In this document: one piece after another, positions 47,149 through 58,721 of the stretch
How positions within the stretch are numbered: position 1 is the first letter of the stretch
Layout of the letters: every line of letters starts with the position of its first letter
Assembly (NCBI GenBank): GCA_963573305.1
Contig: OY754336.1
Span: 16,776,699-16,840,698, forward strand
From: Pyrrhosoma nymphula
Lineage: Eukaryota > Arthropoda > Insecta > Odonata > Coenagrionidae
Length of the DNA stretch: 64,000 bases
Direction of reading: 5' to 3'
Made by a program: the position numbers and the translations under genes
Notes under the pieces: generated by a model
The model's input: the letters and a program-made list of their open reading frames with translations, nothing else
Database searches by the model: none
What the model was told of the DNA's origin: nothing

Positions 47149-47699
47149 GGTGGTTCCACCGTAAAATGTAATTTTATTCATATTCTGTCTACTTGTAGAA
47201 AAGTTGTCCTATACCTGATATGAACAACAAAATAACACCTTTCCACGCTATTTTATTCAATAATTGAACATGAAATCGCATGGTGTTCAATGGGGGAATG
47301 AGAGAACCACGGGGAAAAGTAGTATTTTTCCATAAAATGTAAATGTCATTTTTGCAGAAAACTATTTATAAGAAGGAAATAATCCAGAGAAATTGAATAA
47401 AAATAAAACATAGGCATCTTATTACCTTATTTTTTTAGTTATTGAAGAATTAATGCCGTGATTGAAGTCAAAATGCGGTAATTCGTAGGAAATGGCACTG
47501 CAGTCGGCTCCTATGGCTGGAAAAAAGTGCTCATTTAAAATACATTCGTGGAATAATCTGCATATGTTGTACCTTTATACTTTTGGGTTTCTATAGGTAA
47601 CGCATTGGACAGTGAAAGCAGGATGTTTATGACAAAATATCAAAAATGTGGAATTTAGTATTTGTTTTGACTCACACAGTCGCGGCGGAACCTCCTTAA
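47145..47699. mobile_element. Second TTAA-type element family
   Basis: Ends TTAAGGTGGTTCCACCG and the complement of CGGCGGAACCTCCTTAA form an inverted pair flanked by TTAA at 47145-47148 and 47696-47699. The left TTAA is the same four bases that end MITE copy 6, so the two elements abut. The interior is AT-rich, unrelated to copy 6, and non-coding. Confidence 0.75.
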
Positions 47700-49530
47700 C
47701 TTATTTCCCTCTCACGTGCTAATAAATTAACACGCGCTGGCTGTACCGTGAGCTCGCTCATAAAAGCCATCACGGCAAACGGAGATCACCCCCCCCCTTC
47801 CCCTCTTTCTCTCTCTCTCTCTCTGCACTTGCCTCTCTTCTTCTTTTCCCCACATCTCTCCAGTTTCTCTCTTTTTCATCCTGTGTTTCTCTCTCTCTTC
47901 CTCCGCCCGCCTCCGCCGCCCCCCGGGGTTCGTCGACCCCTTCGTCGCAAAGCGTCGGAATAACGGTTCCGCGTCCCAGAGTCCTTCCAATCGGCCTTGC
48001 CTCGCAGCCTCGCCGTCGATGGCGCTGCCAGCGGAGTGCCGGCCGACCGAAAGAAAATCGCGCGCCCGTTGCTTGGAGGAGTTGGCGGTTTGGTTTGGTT
48101 CCTCTGGCGGCGGGTGCAGGGAATGGTGCGGGGAATTCTGGGCGAACGGCACACGCGCGTGTTCGTGGTGCGGCGTCCAAAAGCATAGTAAAACAAAAGA
48201 AGCACGTCTCCCGCTCTCTTCTGCGTGATTTCTTATTTATATTTCTTTCCTCTGCCGTGCGTCCATGTCGAGCAAAAGGACAAGGTAGCGCGTCCACTCG
48301 GCCATGATGGAGAAACTGTGCCAAATGCCGTGCGACGACGCTGCGCTGGTGGCGTCACCTCTCGGTAATGCATACGCCTCGGCTCTGTTGTCGCACGCGT
48401 GTCCCTTGCCATTGTTCCATCAGAAATACTCCATGTTTTGCATCTCCATTCCTTTTTTATAAAAGTATGGCGGTCGCTAAAGCCGTAGACGTGTAAATTT
48501 TGTACCTCCAGCATATTTTTAAAATTTTAAATAATTTTTTATAATGTATGATAGTTCATTTTATTATTATTTTTATAATACATATTTCATGCTTTTCTTA
48601 TAATATTCCTTTATCCATGTACTGTTTTATTAGTTTTACTTCTGGATTTTTAAATATTTATTCCTGCCAAAAAGTTTGTCTCCTTCCGCTGGAAAGCCAA
48701 AAATTCTGATTTTCGGTGTAAATTATTACACTCAAATGGAAAATGACACCTTCAAGAACTAGAGACGGATGTTGTGAGCCTAAAGCCCTCAATTGCTCAA
48801 GAAATGGCTGAGTAGATTCTTTCGCTGGGCTTGGGGAACATTGTTTTGTATTTTTTCATTCTACACCTTTCGTTCCTTTAATTAAAAATTGAGTGCATCT
48901 TAGCAACTAAATTTTCCACGAACAGAGTTCACAGCACCCAGGATCACGTCTCATAATGCACTCAAGCCAATTTTCCAGGTTTCAATGTCATCCGTAAAGC
49001 AAATATTTTTCATCATGTGTTATTCATGCGTCGTCTTGATGGAGGAATATGGTAATAAGCGACCGGCTTATGCCTCCATGCTCAATATCTAGGCGACTAA
49101 GCCCCATCGGTGTGTTTTTTTAATTGACATGTGACCACAAGCTATAAATTTCATTTCCAAATAGACCATAGATTAGCCTTTCCCATAACACATTCAAGCA
49201 ACCGCCTAACCTACCATTAAACAATTATCTTACTCATCCGGTAATTAATAATGTTTTTTGTTCTCTTCTCCAGTGTGTGTTCGTTATTGGCACAGGCAAT
49301 TTTTACGCAAATTATCTTATGCCTCTTTTTACAAATTTATATTTCAATCATAGAAAAATCCTGTTTCAGGAACCCTCTTCTAAATATTTATCGTATTTTA
49401 CAGGCAGTTTACTATGTGTTACCAAAAGTACCACAAACAATGTTTTAATTTTTATAATGATTCCACACTTAAGATTTATCGCTCACTTTCACCAAATTCT
49501 GTGATGTAATTCCATATCAATCAAATTACA
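47700..49530. other. GC-rich island then AT-rich DNA
   Basis: 47780-47900 is CT-rich with a (CT)n run at 47809-47825. 47900-48420 is GC- and CpG-rich with long overlapping frames on both strands (up to 184 codons, minus), the usual sign of GC-driven open frames. It could be a promoter/CpG island of a gene whose exons I cannot identify. 48500-49530 is AT-rich with nothing noted. Confidence 0.5.
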
Positions 49531-49584
49531 GTCATTTACGGAAGAATTAAAATAACGTAGCTAACTATACTATTAATATTTGTT

Positions 49585-49622
49585 ACCACAACCCAGGTTT
49601 CGACACTTTGTGTCATCTTCAG
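49585..49622 (-). ncRNA. Candidate minimal hammerhead-like motif, mirror copy
   Basis: Minus strand: CTGAAGA, T, perfect five-pair hairpin GACAC-AAA-GTGTC, GAA, ACCTGGGT, T. The stem is better paired than in the right arm, while the palindrome has one change. Confidence 0.35.
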
Positions 49623-49625
49623 ATA

Positions 49626-49665
49626 CTGAAGATGGCACAAAGAGTCGAAACCCGGGTCGTAGTAA
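49626..49665 (+). ncRNA. Candidate minimal hammerhead-like motif
   Basis: CTGAAGA, T, a hairpin with one mismatch (GGCAC-AAA-GAGTC), GAA, the palindrome ACCCGGGT and C at 49647-49658. In hammerhead terms ACCCGGGU would be an intermolecular stem III and the C the cleavage base. No proper stem I can form with the present flank, probably because the inverted join removed it. Confidence 0.33.
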
Positions 49666-49717
49666 TAAATATTACAAGCGGAGTTAACTAAGTTATTTTA
49701 ATTCTTCCGCAATGGAT

Positions 49718-50381
49718 AACTTCCACAAAATCAAGCCTACAGCCGTTTCCTTTTTTGAAGTCATTTGTTGGAATTATATGAAATCCAGTTGATTAAATAA
49801 ACACTAAATTAATTCACGGAGTTGCCACTACGCATAAAGTTAAAGAGGCTTTAGCTTATGATGGTTTTATGCATACTGATGCCATTCAGGGGATGTTGCT
49901 TAAATTTACTGCATACGCAAATGTAGATACCAATAATGAAGTTATTTAAAAAGATCCTTGGTCTTGGAATGTGAAAGTCGCTAGCGTGCGTTTCTATGCT
50001 CGAACATTTTGTGACGAATTGCAGTACTTAAATTGTGTGCTTTTTCTTATTTATTGTTTTTTTTAAAGAAATGTTTTAGCTATGGCAGTGTTTGTGTTGA
50101 GTTCATGCATCTAACCTACGTCCTCCAATTCGTACCCCCGTGTAACTACCAATTATTTTATACAGGTAATTATCGTAGTGATTATTTTGAATTATTATTG
50201 TGGAGTGAATTTAACGGTAGAACTATTTTTAAATATGGACGAGCTTTCACATTGAAGGAACGTACGAGATTTCTTATTACATGTACGGGGTTGAAAAATT
50301 TTGAGGATACCGGGACTTTTTTTGGGACCTTTTGCGGGGTCATCCGCAAGTGTACATTAGTGCGATATATCAATCAATCAA
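49718..50381. other. Open frame without recognisable product
   Basis: A 123-codon plus-strand frame (50033-50404) runs into a SINE tail at its end, which argues against a gene. The rest is AT-rich. Confidence 0.45.
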
Positions 50382-50430
50382 ATCATCCCGGTCAAGGCGA
50401 ATGATTTTTCCTCTGTGGAATACTGCATTA
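50382..50430 (+). mobile_element. SINE fragment
   Basis: ATCCCGGTCAAGGCGAATGA with TTTTTCCTCTGTG matches the post-tRNA part of the SINE head at 30786-30825. The tRNA half is missing. Confidence 0.6.
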
Positions 50431-50519
50431 ATTACTGGGTTATTTATTTTTCTGGTGGTATAGGTTTGAATCTAGTTTAATCTTTCAGGCGTCACATAGC
50501 AGATTACCGAGGATTTTGC

Positions 50520-50553
50520 AGTTTCACACATTTAGTGTGAAACGCTGCTAAAC
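50520..50553. repeat. Small hairpin
   Basis: GCAGTTTCACAC-ATTTA-GTGTGAAACGCTGC: ten paired bases plus flanking GCAG/CTGC. Confidence 0.65.
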
Positions 50554-53046
50554 GTTGCGAATCACTGCGAATAGTGGTTAGTGTAAACGGAAAGGTAGAT
50601 TATAATTGGTTAATATACAACAAAGGGTAGAATATAACTGTATTCAGGGAGAACTCGACCTCGATAATGTCGTAAACATGGCGTAACAGCGTCGATTACT
50701 CACAACTCTTAAATAAGATTATTTGAAGTTTCCGAGGTTTTGACGTCAAAATTGCGTCATTGTCGAGGCTCGAAAATTCCGAGTCCTCCAAGAATAGGGC
50801 CCCAGTTATATTTAACCCTAAAAAATGGGGCTTCTTGTCTTGAAAGCTGCTGTTCATAGTGATATTGTAATGGTAAGGGAGTTTGCGGATTGTTACCAAG
50901 TGTATAAGCCCGTTTGAATAGCCCGCTGTTCCCGGCAGAACATTCTCTAAGCTTGCCGCCTGTCCTGCTATCTATGCTGCAAGGTTCGCAACTACGTGGT
51001 CATGCTTGTTTCCCCTCCCCTCCATTCCCTCCCTCCCTCAACTTCCCCTCCTCTCCTGTGCCCTCTGGCTGCGCGCGCGCGTGTGTCGACGACTGTTTTG
51101 TGTCGCTGTGTGCGTGAGTGTTGTGTGGGACCACATCGGAACTTTTTATGTGAGCGAGTATATACGTGTGTGTTCTCGCCGCGGCGGCTTCCTCCATCCC
51201 TCTCTCTCCCTCCATCGACGGTTCTCTTCGAGAGGTGAACGAACTCCGCCGCCCGTTCCCGTGACGTCAGCGTGACGTGTCCTTGCAAGGCCAGGAGGGA
51301 GAGTGCGCCACCGATCCGAACACGGCGGAACCCCCAACCATCTGCAGGAGACGGGAAAGGCTCGGGTGTTTTTCCCGCCGTTTTCAGCCAATGAGGCGAA
51401 GGCTCTCCTGCGCTCCCATCTTTCTCTCCTCCGCTTTCAAACTTCGGAATCTATATTTATCCGCCGTGCACCCTGCACCACACCGTGTTGGATGTCTAGT
51501 AAACTATTTTAATCGCCTCAGCCACTTCGTCATTCAAATTTGCTAGGCTAGTGTGTATCAAAATCAGGCTAGTGTGTATCCCGTTTAAAGTCTGGACAAA
51601 TAGTACTTATGTTAATGCGACCAGAATAATGATCGTGGTTAATTTTACTTTATTCAATTTGATATCCCGCTAATGAAATCGAAGAATTATATTTATCACT
51701 CAATTAACTTGAAAGCGCAAATTCTCAATATTGCAAAATATTCAAGTAATCCACGCTTCAAAAATAGATGGAGTTTTAGTTGTTTCTTTAGCTTTTTGCA
51801 ATATTTCTATCAGCTTCAAATCTAAGTAAAAAATGTATCCCAATGTAGGCGTTCCAATGGATTTTTTCAACCGATGAATGGCAAGAATGCCTAAAAGCAT
51901 GAAAATTTTAGTTTTAATGAGGAGAAATGAGGGTGGTTAATTAATGCTTGTAATGAAATACTTATACTACCAATATAATATAAAGAACATTTCTAAATTG
52001 ACGTTTTCGTTAATTGTTGCTAGACCTGGTTGTTAAATATAAAAGGATGAATATTTTTCAATATATGTAATCAATTATTTTCATTTTCTAGTATGGAAGC
52101 ATTTAGGTTTACGAAAGTGAAACATGGCAACGTTCTCTTTGGGAGTTTACGTGAATACTATAATGCAGATTACCTATTTAAATTGCGCCAGCGTGGTGCC
52201 ATTTTAATCATGTTACTCATGTTATCCTGCCAGCTCTGCCAAAAATAATGAGACCTACGAAAATTTTGATATTGATTTCGATTTGCTGAAGTTGGTAGAT
52301 ATAAATTTAAAAATATAAATACCTAATCTTATCTACAATTAGTTGTAGCAGTCTAGCATGTTTGCCTGCTGTTGCTTTTTTCAGCGGCGCATCTCCTGAC
52401 GAAGAATAAAAAGACAACATCGTCGTCATCTGTTAAATGAGAACGATTTCTATTTTAGATCAACCAAAAGGCGAAGTGCCAGCCTCTTTTTTTGTTGAAT
52501 GTTTTTTCATTAACTTTTCGATTGATTTACTTTATTTTTCGTGCACTATCGGGATTAAATTTAGCTCTCACACGTCTTAATCTTCAGCTGAGAGAAATTC
52601 GTCTCTATTTTGTGGCGTTTGGTAATTAAACTGATGTTTTCAAGTCTACTTTCGAAACATTAATTTTTCATGGTGTTCTGTAGTTGCTTGAGTTTGTGTT
52701 ATATCGCCCGAAGTGTGAGTATTTGCTCTGACATCCTAGCTATTTACAATCTGTTTTTCTCTTTAATAGTACCTATTTTTTAAATCCTGTTCTTTAAACT
52801 CTTAGAATACATTTGAAGCACTTGGAAAAATATCGCACTAATACTAAATTTGGACTCGAGTCTGGCCTTGAAAGAGCACAAACGTTTGTATGGTATGGTA
52901 TGGGACTAATTACTTGGACTACTAAAGTTATGCCAGCCTACGAAGATGCTTCAATTATGACAAGAGTTTATATTGATATTTGAGCCAGATAACTCTTGTA
53001 TCCATTGTTTAGGATGTGAAAATCGATTTTTTTGTATAAGGTTTGG
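50554..53046. other. No supported gene; GC-rich patch
   Basis: 50900-51500 is GC- and CpG-rich with pyrimidine runs and overlapping frames in all phases, none recognisable. 51500-53046 is AT-rich with nothing noted. Confidence 0.5.
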
Positions 53047-53097
53047 TTTTATAGTACATTTTTTCAAATTTTTTGTTTGAAAAAATGTACTATAAAA
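53047..53097. repeat. Perfect hairpin, 22-bp arms
   Basis: TTTTATAGTACATTTTTTCA at the left faces TGAAAAAATGTACTATAAAA at the right around a short T-rich loop. Confidence 0.9.
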
Positions 53098-53100
53098 CTT

Positions 53101-53217
53101 CAAGACAAAGTTTAACGCAACGGCTGTTAAAGTAGATGTTCAGACTGGCAACATCAGTGAAGTTCAAAGTTGCCAGTCTGTACATTTACTTTAACATCGT
53201 TAGCCTTAAACTTGGGG
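53101..53217. repeat. Foldback of about 117 bp
   Basis: Inner arms GTTAAAGTAGATGTTCAGAC with TGGCAAC (53125-53151) and their complement (53169-53195) are nearly perfect. Outer arms around CAAAGTTTAACGCAACG pair more loosely with CGTTAGCCTTAAACTTGGGG. It lies directly beside the hairpin at 53047, so the two may form one compound element. Confidence 0.8.
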
Positions 53218-53860
53218 CAACCCCAAATTACGTGAATATTTCAACTAATTCTTCATCGGACGCAGCGAAAATTGACTGTTAAACATTGCGTAATCAGGGT
53301 CCTAATGACGGGGAGATCATGGTAGATCCCCAGTGGAGCAAATATATTTTCACCCTTGTGAAGCTTGAATTAATTAGTTCCTTAATTCGTTTCAAGAAAT
53401 TCATTCATTGAATTAATCTGCTATTCCTCCTTACTAGGTCTTATCTTCTAATGCGTCGCTTATTCTTCAACAATTGTTTTGTGGTGCAACTATTAACAAA
53501 ACTCTATATATGCTTAGTATATTAATTATGCCATTAGTTTCCCTTCTAAATTGAGTAATGAAAGAAAAGTGCGGAATTTTTGCGTCATTTTGAATAGTAG
53601 CTGTCACATGCTTTGCCCATCTTCTGCCATAGTTGTTTTGAAGAACATACCTTCGTTGTTTCCGTTGTTCATCTCTTCCTAAGCGTTATTTCGGCATTAC
53701 CCACAATGCCTTGATGCCCATTGCCTTGATGATTTTTATTTAACCGTTCTTAATACTTATTATCAAATCCATATTCTGGGGCTGTTAATCTAATGCTTTA
53801 GGAGCCCTGCAACAACCGCTGTCATCTTTCATACGGCACATGGTCTCAATAAAAAAATGA
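53218..53860. other. No feature seen
   Basis: AT-rich sequence without recognisable features. Confidence 0.55.
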
Positions 53861-53861
53861 T

Positions 53862-53920
53862 GTTGATGATGCAGTGCATCGAACCTGATGATTATGCAGT
53901 GCATCGAAACCCAGGTCGAT
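53862..53920 (+). ncRNA. Candidate hammerhead-like motif, tandem pair
   Basis: CTGATGA at 53885-53891 is followed by a hairpin of ATGC/GCAT, C, GAA, ACCCAGGT and C (53906-53917). A second, partial unit just upstream reads TTGATGATGCAGTGCATCGA, so the motif is a short tandem. CTGATGA is the textbook core and ACC/GGT can close stem III. Stem I is weak. It lies about 300 bp upstream of a Penelope-type endonuclease fragment on the same strand. Confidence 0.35.
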
Positions 53921-54136
53921 TAAAAATTTTTATCTGTAGAAAATTGCATCGTCTTAGTTCTTATTGGGGTCTCAATACTGCATTAATATCTTAAATAAAT
54001 ATTTGACCTCTAATATTATGCTCTCAATGAAACGTCAGGTTTCGAATATGTCCTTTTATCTTATGCGAAGGGAATGTCATCGTAACCTGTTTCTTCTGGG
54101 AATTTTGCATGATCTTATTTAACTTGACAACTATTT

Positions 54137-54440
54137 TTGTTTGAGTCAAATCTTGCAATCAATGTCTTCATTTTCTGCTCTCTCCTCCGCCCTCCTGCCT
54201 CCCCCTCCCCCAAAAGATCTTCCTCTACGGCCGATTGTACCACCAGCAGCATAATCTACCGCCTTTCCTGCAATTTCTGCCCTGCCTTCTACGTGGGAAA
54301 ATGTACTCAATATTCGCTTGAACAATCACCGCCATGCCACCAAAACTCCACCTTTTCTTGATCCCATCCCCAAACATACCGCCTCCCACTCCTAAATATT
54401 TGACGATTGTTTCTCACTAGAAATCATAGAAGCCCTTCTT
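54137..54440 (+). mobile_element. Penelope-like element GIY-YIG endonuclease fragment
   Basis: From about 54215 the frame reads CTTSSIIYRLSCNFCPAFYV followed by GK, the start of the C-terminal GIY-YIG endonuclease of Penelope-like retroelements, where IYxxxCxxCxxxYVG is characteristic. A frameshift near 54308 continues as NIRLNNHRHATKTPPF, the next helix, and a stop near 54393 breaks the remainder (FDDCFSLEIIEAL). Only the C-terminal end of the polyprotein remains, and no reverse transcriptase domain was found upstream. Inactive. Confidence 0.75.
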
Positions 54441-54445
54441 GGATC

Positions 54446-54835
54446 TTCAAAATCACAATACCAGGGATAAAACAGATTTTAGACTCATATTCCACAACCT
54501 TACATTATCTTCCAAGGGTCATTTATGTGCTGGTGTGCTATTTTATAGTTATTTACCTTCCGGGATTAAAGGAACGACATCACTCTTACGCTTCAAAAAG
54601 CTATTGATTTTTTTGTTTGATAGGGCTTATTACTCCGTCACTGATTACTTGAATAGATAAAGTGTCTTATTTTAATGGTTACGATTTTAATATCTTACCG
54701 TTCCTTGTGTATGTATTTAATTTATTTTAAATTTTTCTTTTTTCTTTTTTACTCCATGTAACATGACAAACATGACTACAATGTAGTTGATTTACTTAGT
54801 AACTGACTTGTCGTGGGACCAATAAAGATGGAGAT
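54446..54835 (+). mobile_element. LINE 3' end: ORF C-terminus and 3' UTR
   Basis: The frame reads HNTRDKTDFRLIFHNLTLSS, then LPSGIKGTTSLLRFKKLL and finally AYYSVTDYLNR before TAA at about 54658. This is the tail of a non-LTR polyprotein (short basic stretch, then an LP-x-x-x-K segment and F-K-x-x-L helix). An AT-rich 3' UTR follows, with CAATAAAGATGG near 54820 resembling the polyadenylation region of LINE tails. It begins right after the Penelope fragment, so one element inserted next to or into the other. 5'-truncated. Confidence 0.7.
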
Positions 54836-57800
54836 AGTAAATCCCTGAAGAGTTTTGGCGAATGACTATTTTTGAGGCAAATAACAGATAACTGTAGAAG
54901 TGTAAATTTGCTAAAATACGCCGAAATATCAAATTTTTGAAGGATTGGAGAAATGTAAAAAAAATAAAAATGTTGAACTTTATGGCCTTGTTTGTAAAGC
55001 ATTCACATCCATATGTGAAATGACACTTTTGGTAACAACACATCCGCACACACAAGCCTCTGAATTCGCATTAGCTAAGTATTATGCATGAAAGTATACA
55101 TTGTCTATTAAAATATTTAACTATACTATACATATGTGCCTTGATTTGTTGGTGCATCAACTAGTTAACCATTATTTTCTCTGAAACTTAAGCTTTATTT
55201 GAAGGCTTTGTTTACTCGTAGCATCTTGTATGGCAGAGTGGATGCTACGCTAGATGACGCGAGATGAAAGCAGGACCTGAGTATTGTGTTCCTAGCGTCT
55301 GTGTTGACATCAAAGCCGCACCACACTCTCTCGCCAACAACCGTGGATAGTAACGCTACCAAGCGACCGAAGGATGAACTCACTATGGAGAGCATTATAC
55401 ACTGGCTCTCTTTCTCTCCTATAGCGCGCGCCACTCGTCCGTAATGTTTCTTCCACTCCCCGCCACGTGCGCTCCCGTCTTCCTCTCCCACCTCGCTCCG
55501 TGGCTCCGCGCTAAGTCCTCCAATACGTGACAATGTTCAAGCGCCACGGAAATAACTGCATGAAATCATCTCCCGCTCGGCGGACATGTCACTGTGGAGA
55601 AGTCTTCTCTCTCTAGGAGTTCAACGAACTCCTCCCGCGCGTGTTTTGTGCAAACACTTCCACTAAACTCTTTTTAATCACGCCCTCGCTTTGTATTTTT
55701 TTACGATTTAAATTTTTTACATTTATTTTTTCTCTTCGTGATTTTCTTCATGTGACTCACTAAGAGGGGACATTTACCGCGCCATTTATTGTTATTTAGC
55801 AATCATGTTATTGCCACTACCGACTACATGTATATTCTTACCAACACTACTATTTATTCATTAAGCTGCTATCGTGGCTTTAAACCGGCATAGTTGCAGT
55901 TAAAAATATGTTACGAGTCGAATTAAAAATCGTGCCCATTTGTAAAAAATGCAGATTTTTTTATATTTATTTCCTGTCACCTTGAAAATATTTTATAGGC
56001 ATATGTTTTTCATGATATTGTATTTTAAAATTCCTTTTTGGAATTTAAGAGATTTTGTGTAAGCACACCTATTTTCTGTTCATGCTTTCATTTTTACAAT
56101 GTTATTTCTTTCTTCATTTCAGGTAAGTGTACCATTTGCCCGCTCTCACCTCTCATCTATCTTGGAGATGTCCATTTGTTCTTCCGGTTTTCGTACGTAT
56201 ATTCTAAGCATGTATATTCAAACACACGGTATCAACCCATTCTTTGGGTGAGCCCGCTAAGGTTAAGACGGAGAGGCTCTGTGATATGTATCGGTTGTCT
56301 TCGTCTTGTGGTTCTCGATTACCGAACTCAGTTCCCATATGTATTGCTGCGTGCTTAGGGGAACTTATTTCCGTGGTCGTTCCCTCTGAGCCTCCCCCTC
56401 CCCAGTGGGGGGAGGGAGGGGGGGAGGGAGGGGGTAGGGGCCCCCACGCCCTACCCATGCCTTATTCATACACCGGTAATCTCACGCCGATCACACTCTT
56501 GTCTTTCCTTTCAGGACTCCCGACCCCTCTTCTATTTAAACCCTCCCATCTTCTCTCCTTCCGTCATCCCTTATTTTTGATCTCACTTCCAAAAGTCGAC
56601 TGAAATCCCTCCATCGTGATTCTTCTCACGTTAGTGCAGCCCAAGTCGCGAATCCAGGCTGATCGATTGTTGATGTTGATCCCCAATGAACTAGGCCTAC
56701 TAGATTTTTGTGATTATTAGGGTATTTCGTAAGAAACAAAAACAAGAATATACAAAGCAGTTATCAGGCCTTTAATGACATATTCCATGGAAGCTACAGC
56801 ACAAACAAGTAAAACAAAACAGAGAATGCAACTGCAGAAATGACAGTTCTGAGAAAAATTGTAGAGAAGACAAGATTAGACAGGATTTCTAGAGAAAAAA
56901 TCAGAGGATATATTAGACGTGATGTATGTGTTCTATATGTATGTATGTGATACCTCCAGTAACAGAATGGACACGCAAAAGGAAAGAAGAATGAAATGCA
57001 CATGTATCAAGAATGGACGACTCAAGAATCGTCAAGATTGCAAGGGACCTAATACCATTAGGAAAGAGAGGCATAGTTTGACCACTCAGGAGATGGTCCG
57101 ACAACCTCTATTAATAAATGAATAATCAAAAAGAAAAAGCGAAAATGCCTTAGAAGAAGAAGAATATTATTTCGTTAGGTTTAAAAAATGACAATGTTTC
57201 TCACTAGCCTACATATCTTAGGCGTGCATGATTTAAAACAAAGACCTTGGGCATTGGAATTTATTTTTACGATGAATGTCATTAAGCATTCCATAAAAAT
57301 TGTATTAATATTTAATTAGACATTCAGGCAAATTCTGGCGAATAAGTACCATTTGCAGTTTCCCCTCTAGTGACGAAATAAATACCTGCCGAGAACGTAC
57401 TGTATCGCGTTCACCCATAAATGTTAACCACCGTCACATTCTATCCTTCCATCTATCCACTTCCCTAAATATTTTTCTCACTTGGCTGATGGACCAAGCC
57501 ACGTTTTCTTCCTCATTAGTTTCAAGACCCGGAAAAAACGTATCTCTATATCAGTGCCAGGCAGTTTGCCATTGTATTTATTAGTGAAATTATTACCACT
57601 ATTATGTCACAAAATAAAGTAAATGTCTATTTCAACTTCCTAAATTGCTGTACGACATTCGTTGGGCGAAAGGTTCGCAGCTCAATGATGAGTGATGATG
57701 CGACTTGTTACTGTACCAGAAACAGGTGATCTCAGCCCTAAGCCAATTAGTATATAAAATTATTTTCATACATTATTCAGTTGATGATTTAAATTATTTT

Positions 57801-58721
57801 TGTTTTTCTTATTCTTAACTAGAAAACGTTCTTTTCGATGAATAAAGCTAGTCGCACATGCGTACCCGTAGGAACCCATGTAATTTCATGCCCACTTCCA
57901 AATAACATAAGGAATCTGCGGTAAATAATTTTGAAAAAATTGAGGTAGCTTTAGAAAAGCAAAATTAATGCTTATAGCAAAATTCGTTGAATTCCCTTAA
58001 GTTGAGTGAAACCACCGAAACTCCTCAATATTTTGAGCTTATCAGATTTACTTAGAAGTTGGCACAACTTCAGGAAAGGAAACCTTGCTGAATTTCAGCA
58101 AATTTGGGGGAAAATATTTTACAGTGAAACTGAGCCGTTTTCTTTGGCTTGTTTCGTGAATTTAAACCTTGATTTATTGAGGTGGATTGTCGCGAGAGTG
58201 AAGATGGGAGAGGGTACGCATATACTGCTCAAACAATGCGACTTCAACAATCGCGTTGTTTTAGCTGTTTTTTCTCTTTTGGCCGCGATCCAGTAGAATG
58301 CAGACTTATTTATACAAAGGAGGAGAGATATTGCACTTTGAATTGACGACGCATTCCGAGTCCATGCGGCGAGCACCCGCTGCCGATTGGTGCCGCAGCC
58401 TGCCGCTGGAGGGCAGACGGGTCGATTTGGGCGTCGCGTTGTCTTCTCCTCCGTCGCGGTGTCAACGTCCCCGAACGGATCAGCTGATCGCCTTTAAAAA
58501 GACGCCGTGCTGCACAGCCTCCTCACCGTTTGGCGCTCCAACTGTGAGAAACGTTTTAAAACCCTTTTGGCAATGGACCCTATGTTCCTAGCCAGCTAAA
58601 CCCTTGAGAGGAATATTTTATCTAAGGGCAACTTAAGTCACGAATGGATTACCCAATTCTACATATCAGTGGTTTTGTGAGTAAAATGTTTGGTAATTTA
58701 ATTTAGTATTCGTAACTATTT
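54836..58721. other. No supported gene; G-rich block
   Basis: Mixed sequence with GC-richer patches at 55300-55660 and 58340-58530, both with open frames in several phases and no recognisable domain. A very G-rich run lies at 56404-56440. 56700-57150 is A-rich on the plus strand. Nothing else stands out. Confidence 0.5.
56404..56440 (+). repeat. G-rich run, possible quadruplex
   Basis: Several runs of three to seven G separated by A (GGGGGGAGGGAGGGG pattern) with a C-rich partner at each side. G-quadruplex formation is possible on sequence grounds. Confidence 0.6.

Larger units (their letters stand above)
49531..49717. mobile_element. Head-to-head inverted repeat with two hammerhead-like cores
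   Basis: Two arms of about 90 bp (GGAAGAATTAAAATAAC at the outer left, its complement at the outer right) meet almost without spacer. Each arm starts at the centre with CTGAAGA and continues outward through a hairpin, GAAACC, a palindrome and AT-rich sequence. Only three bases separate the two CTGAAGA boxes (49616-49622 complement and 49626-49632). No coding sequence. Confidence 0.75.

Noticed and set aside
47770..48324. 184-codon minus-strand frame in a GC-rich island
   Set aside because: Frames are open on both strands, and the Arg/Gly/Glu-rich translation reflects GC content and CT repeats. No domain is visible.
50033..50404. 123-codon plus-strand frame
   Set aside because: Its last codons lie in a SINE fragment and no family resemblance was found.
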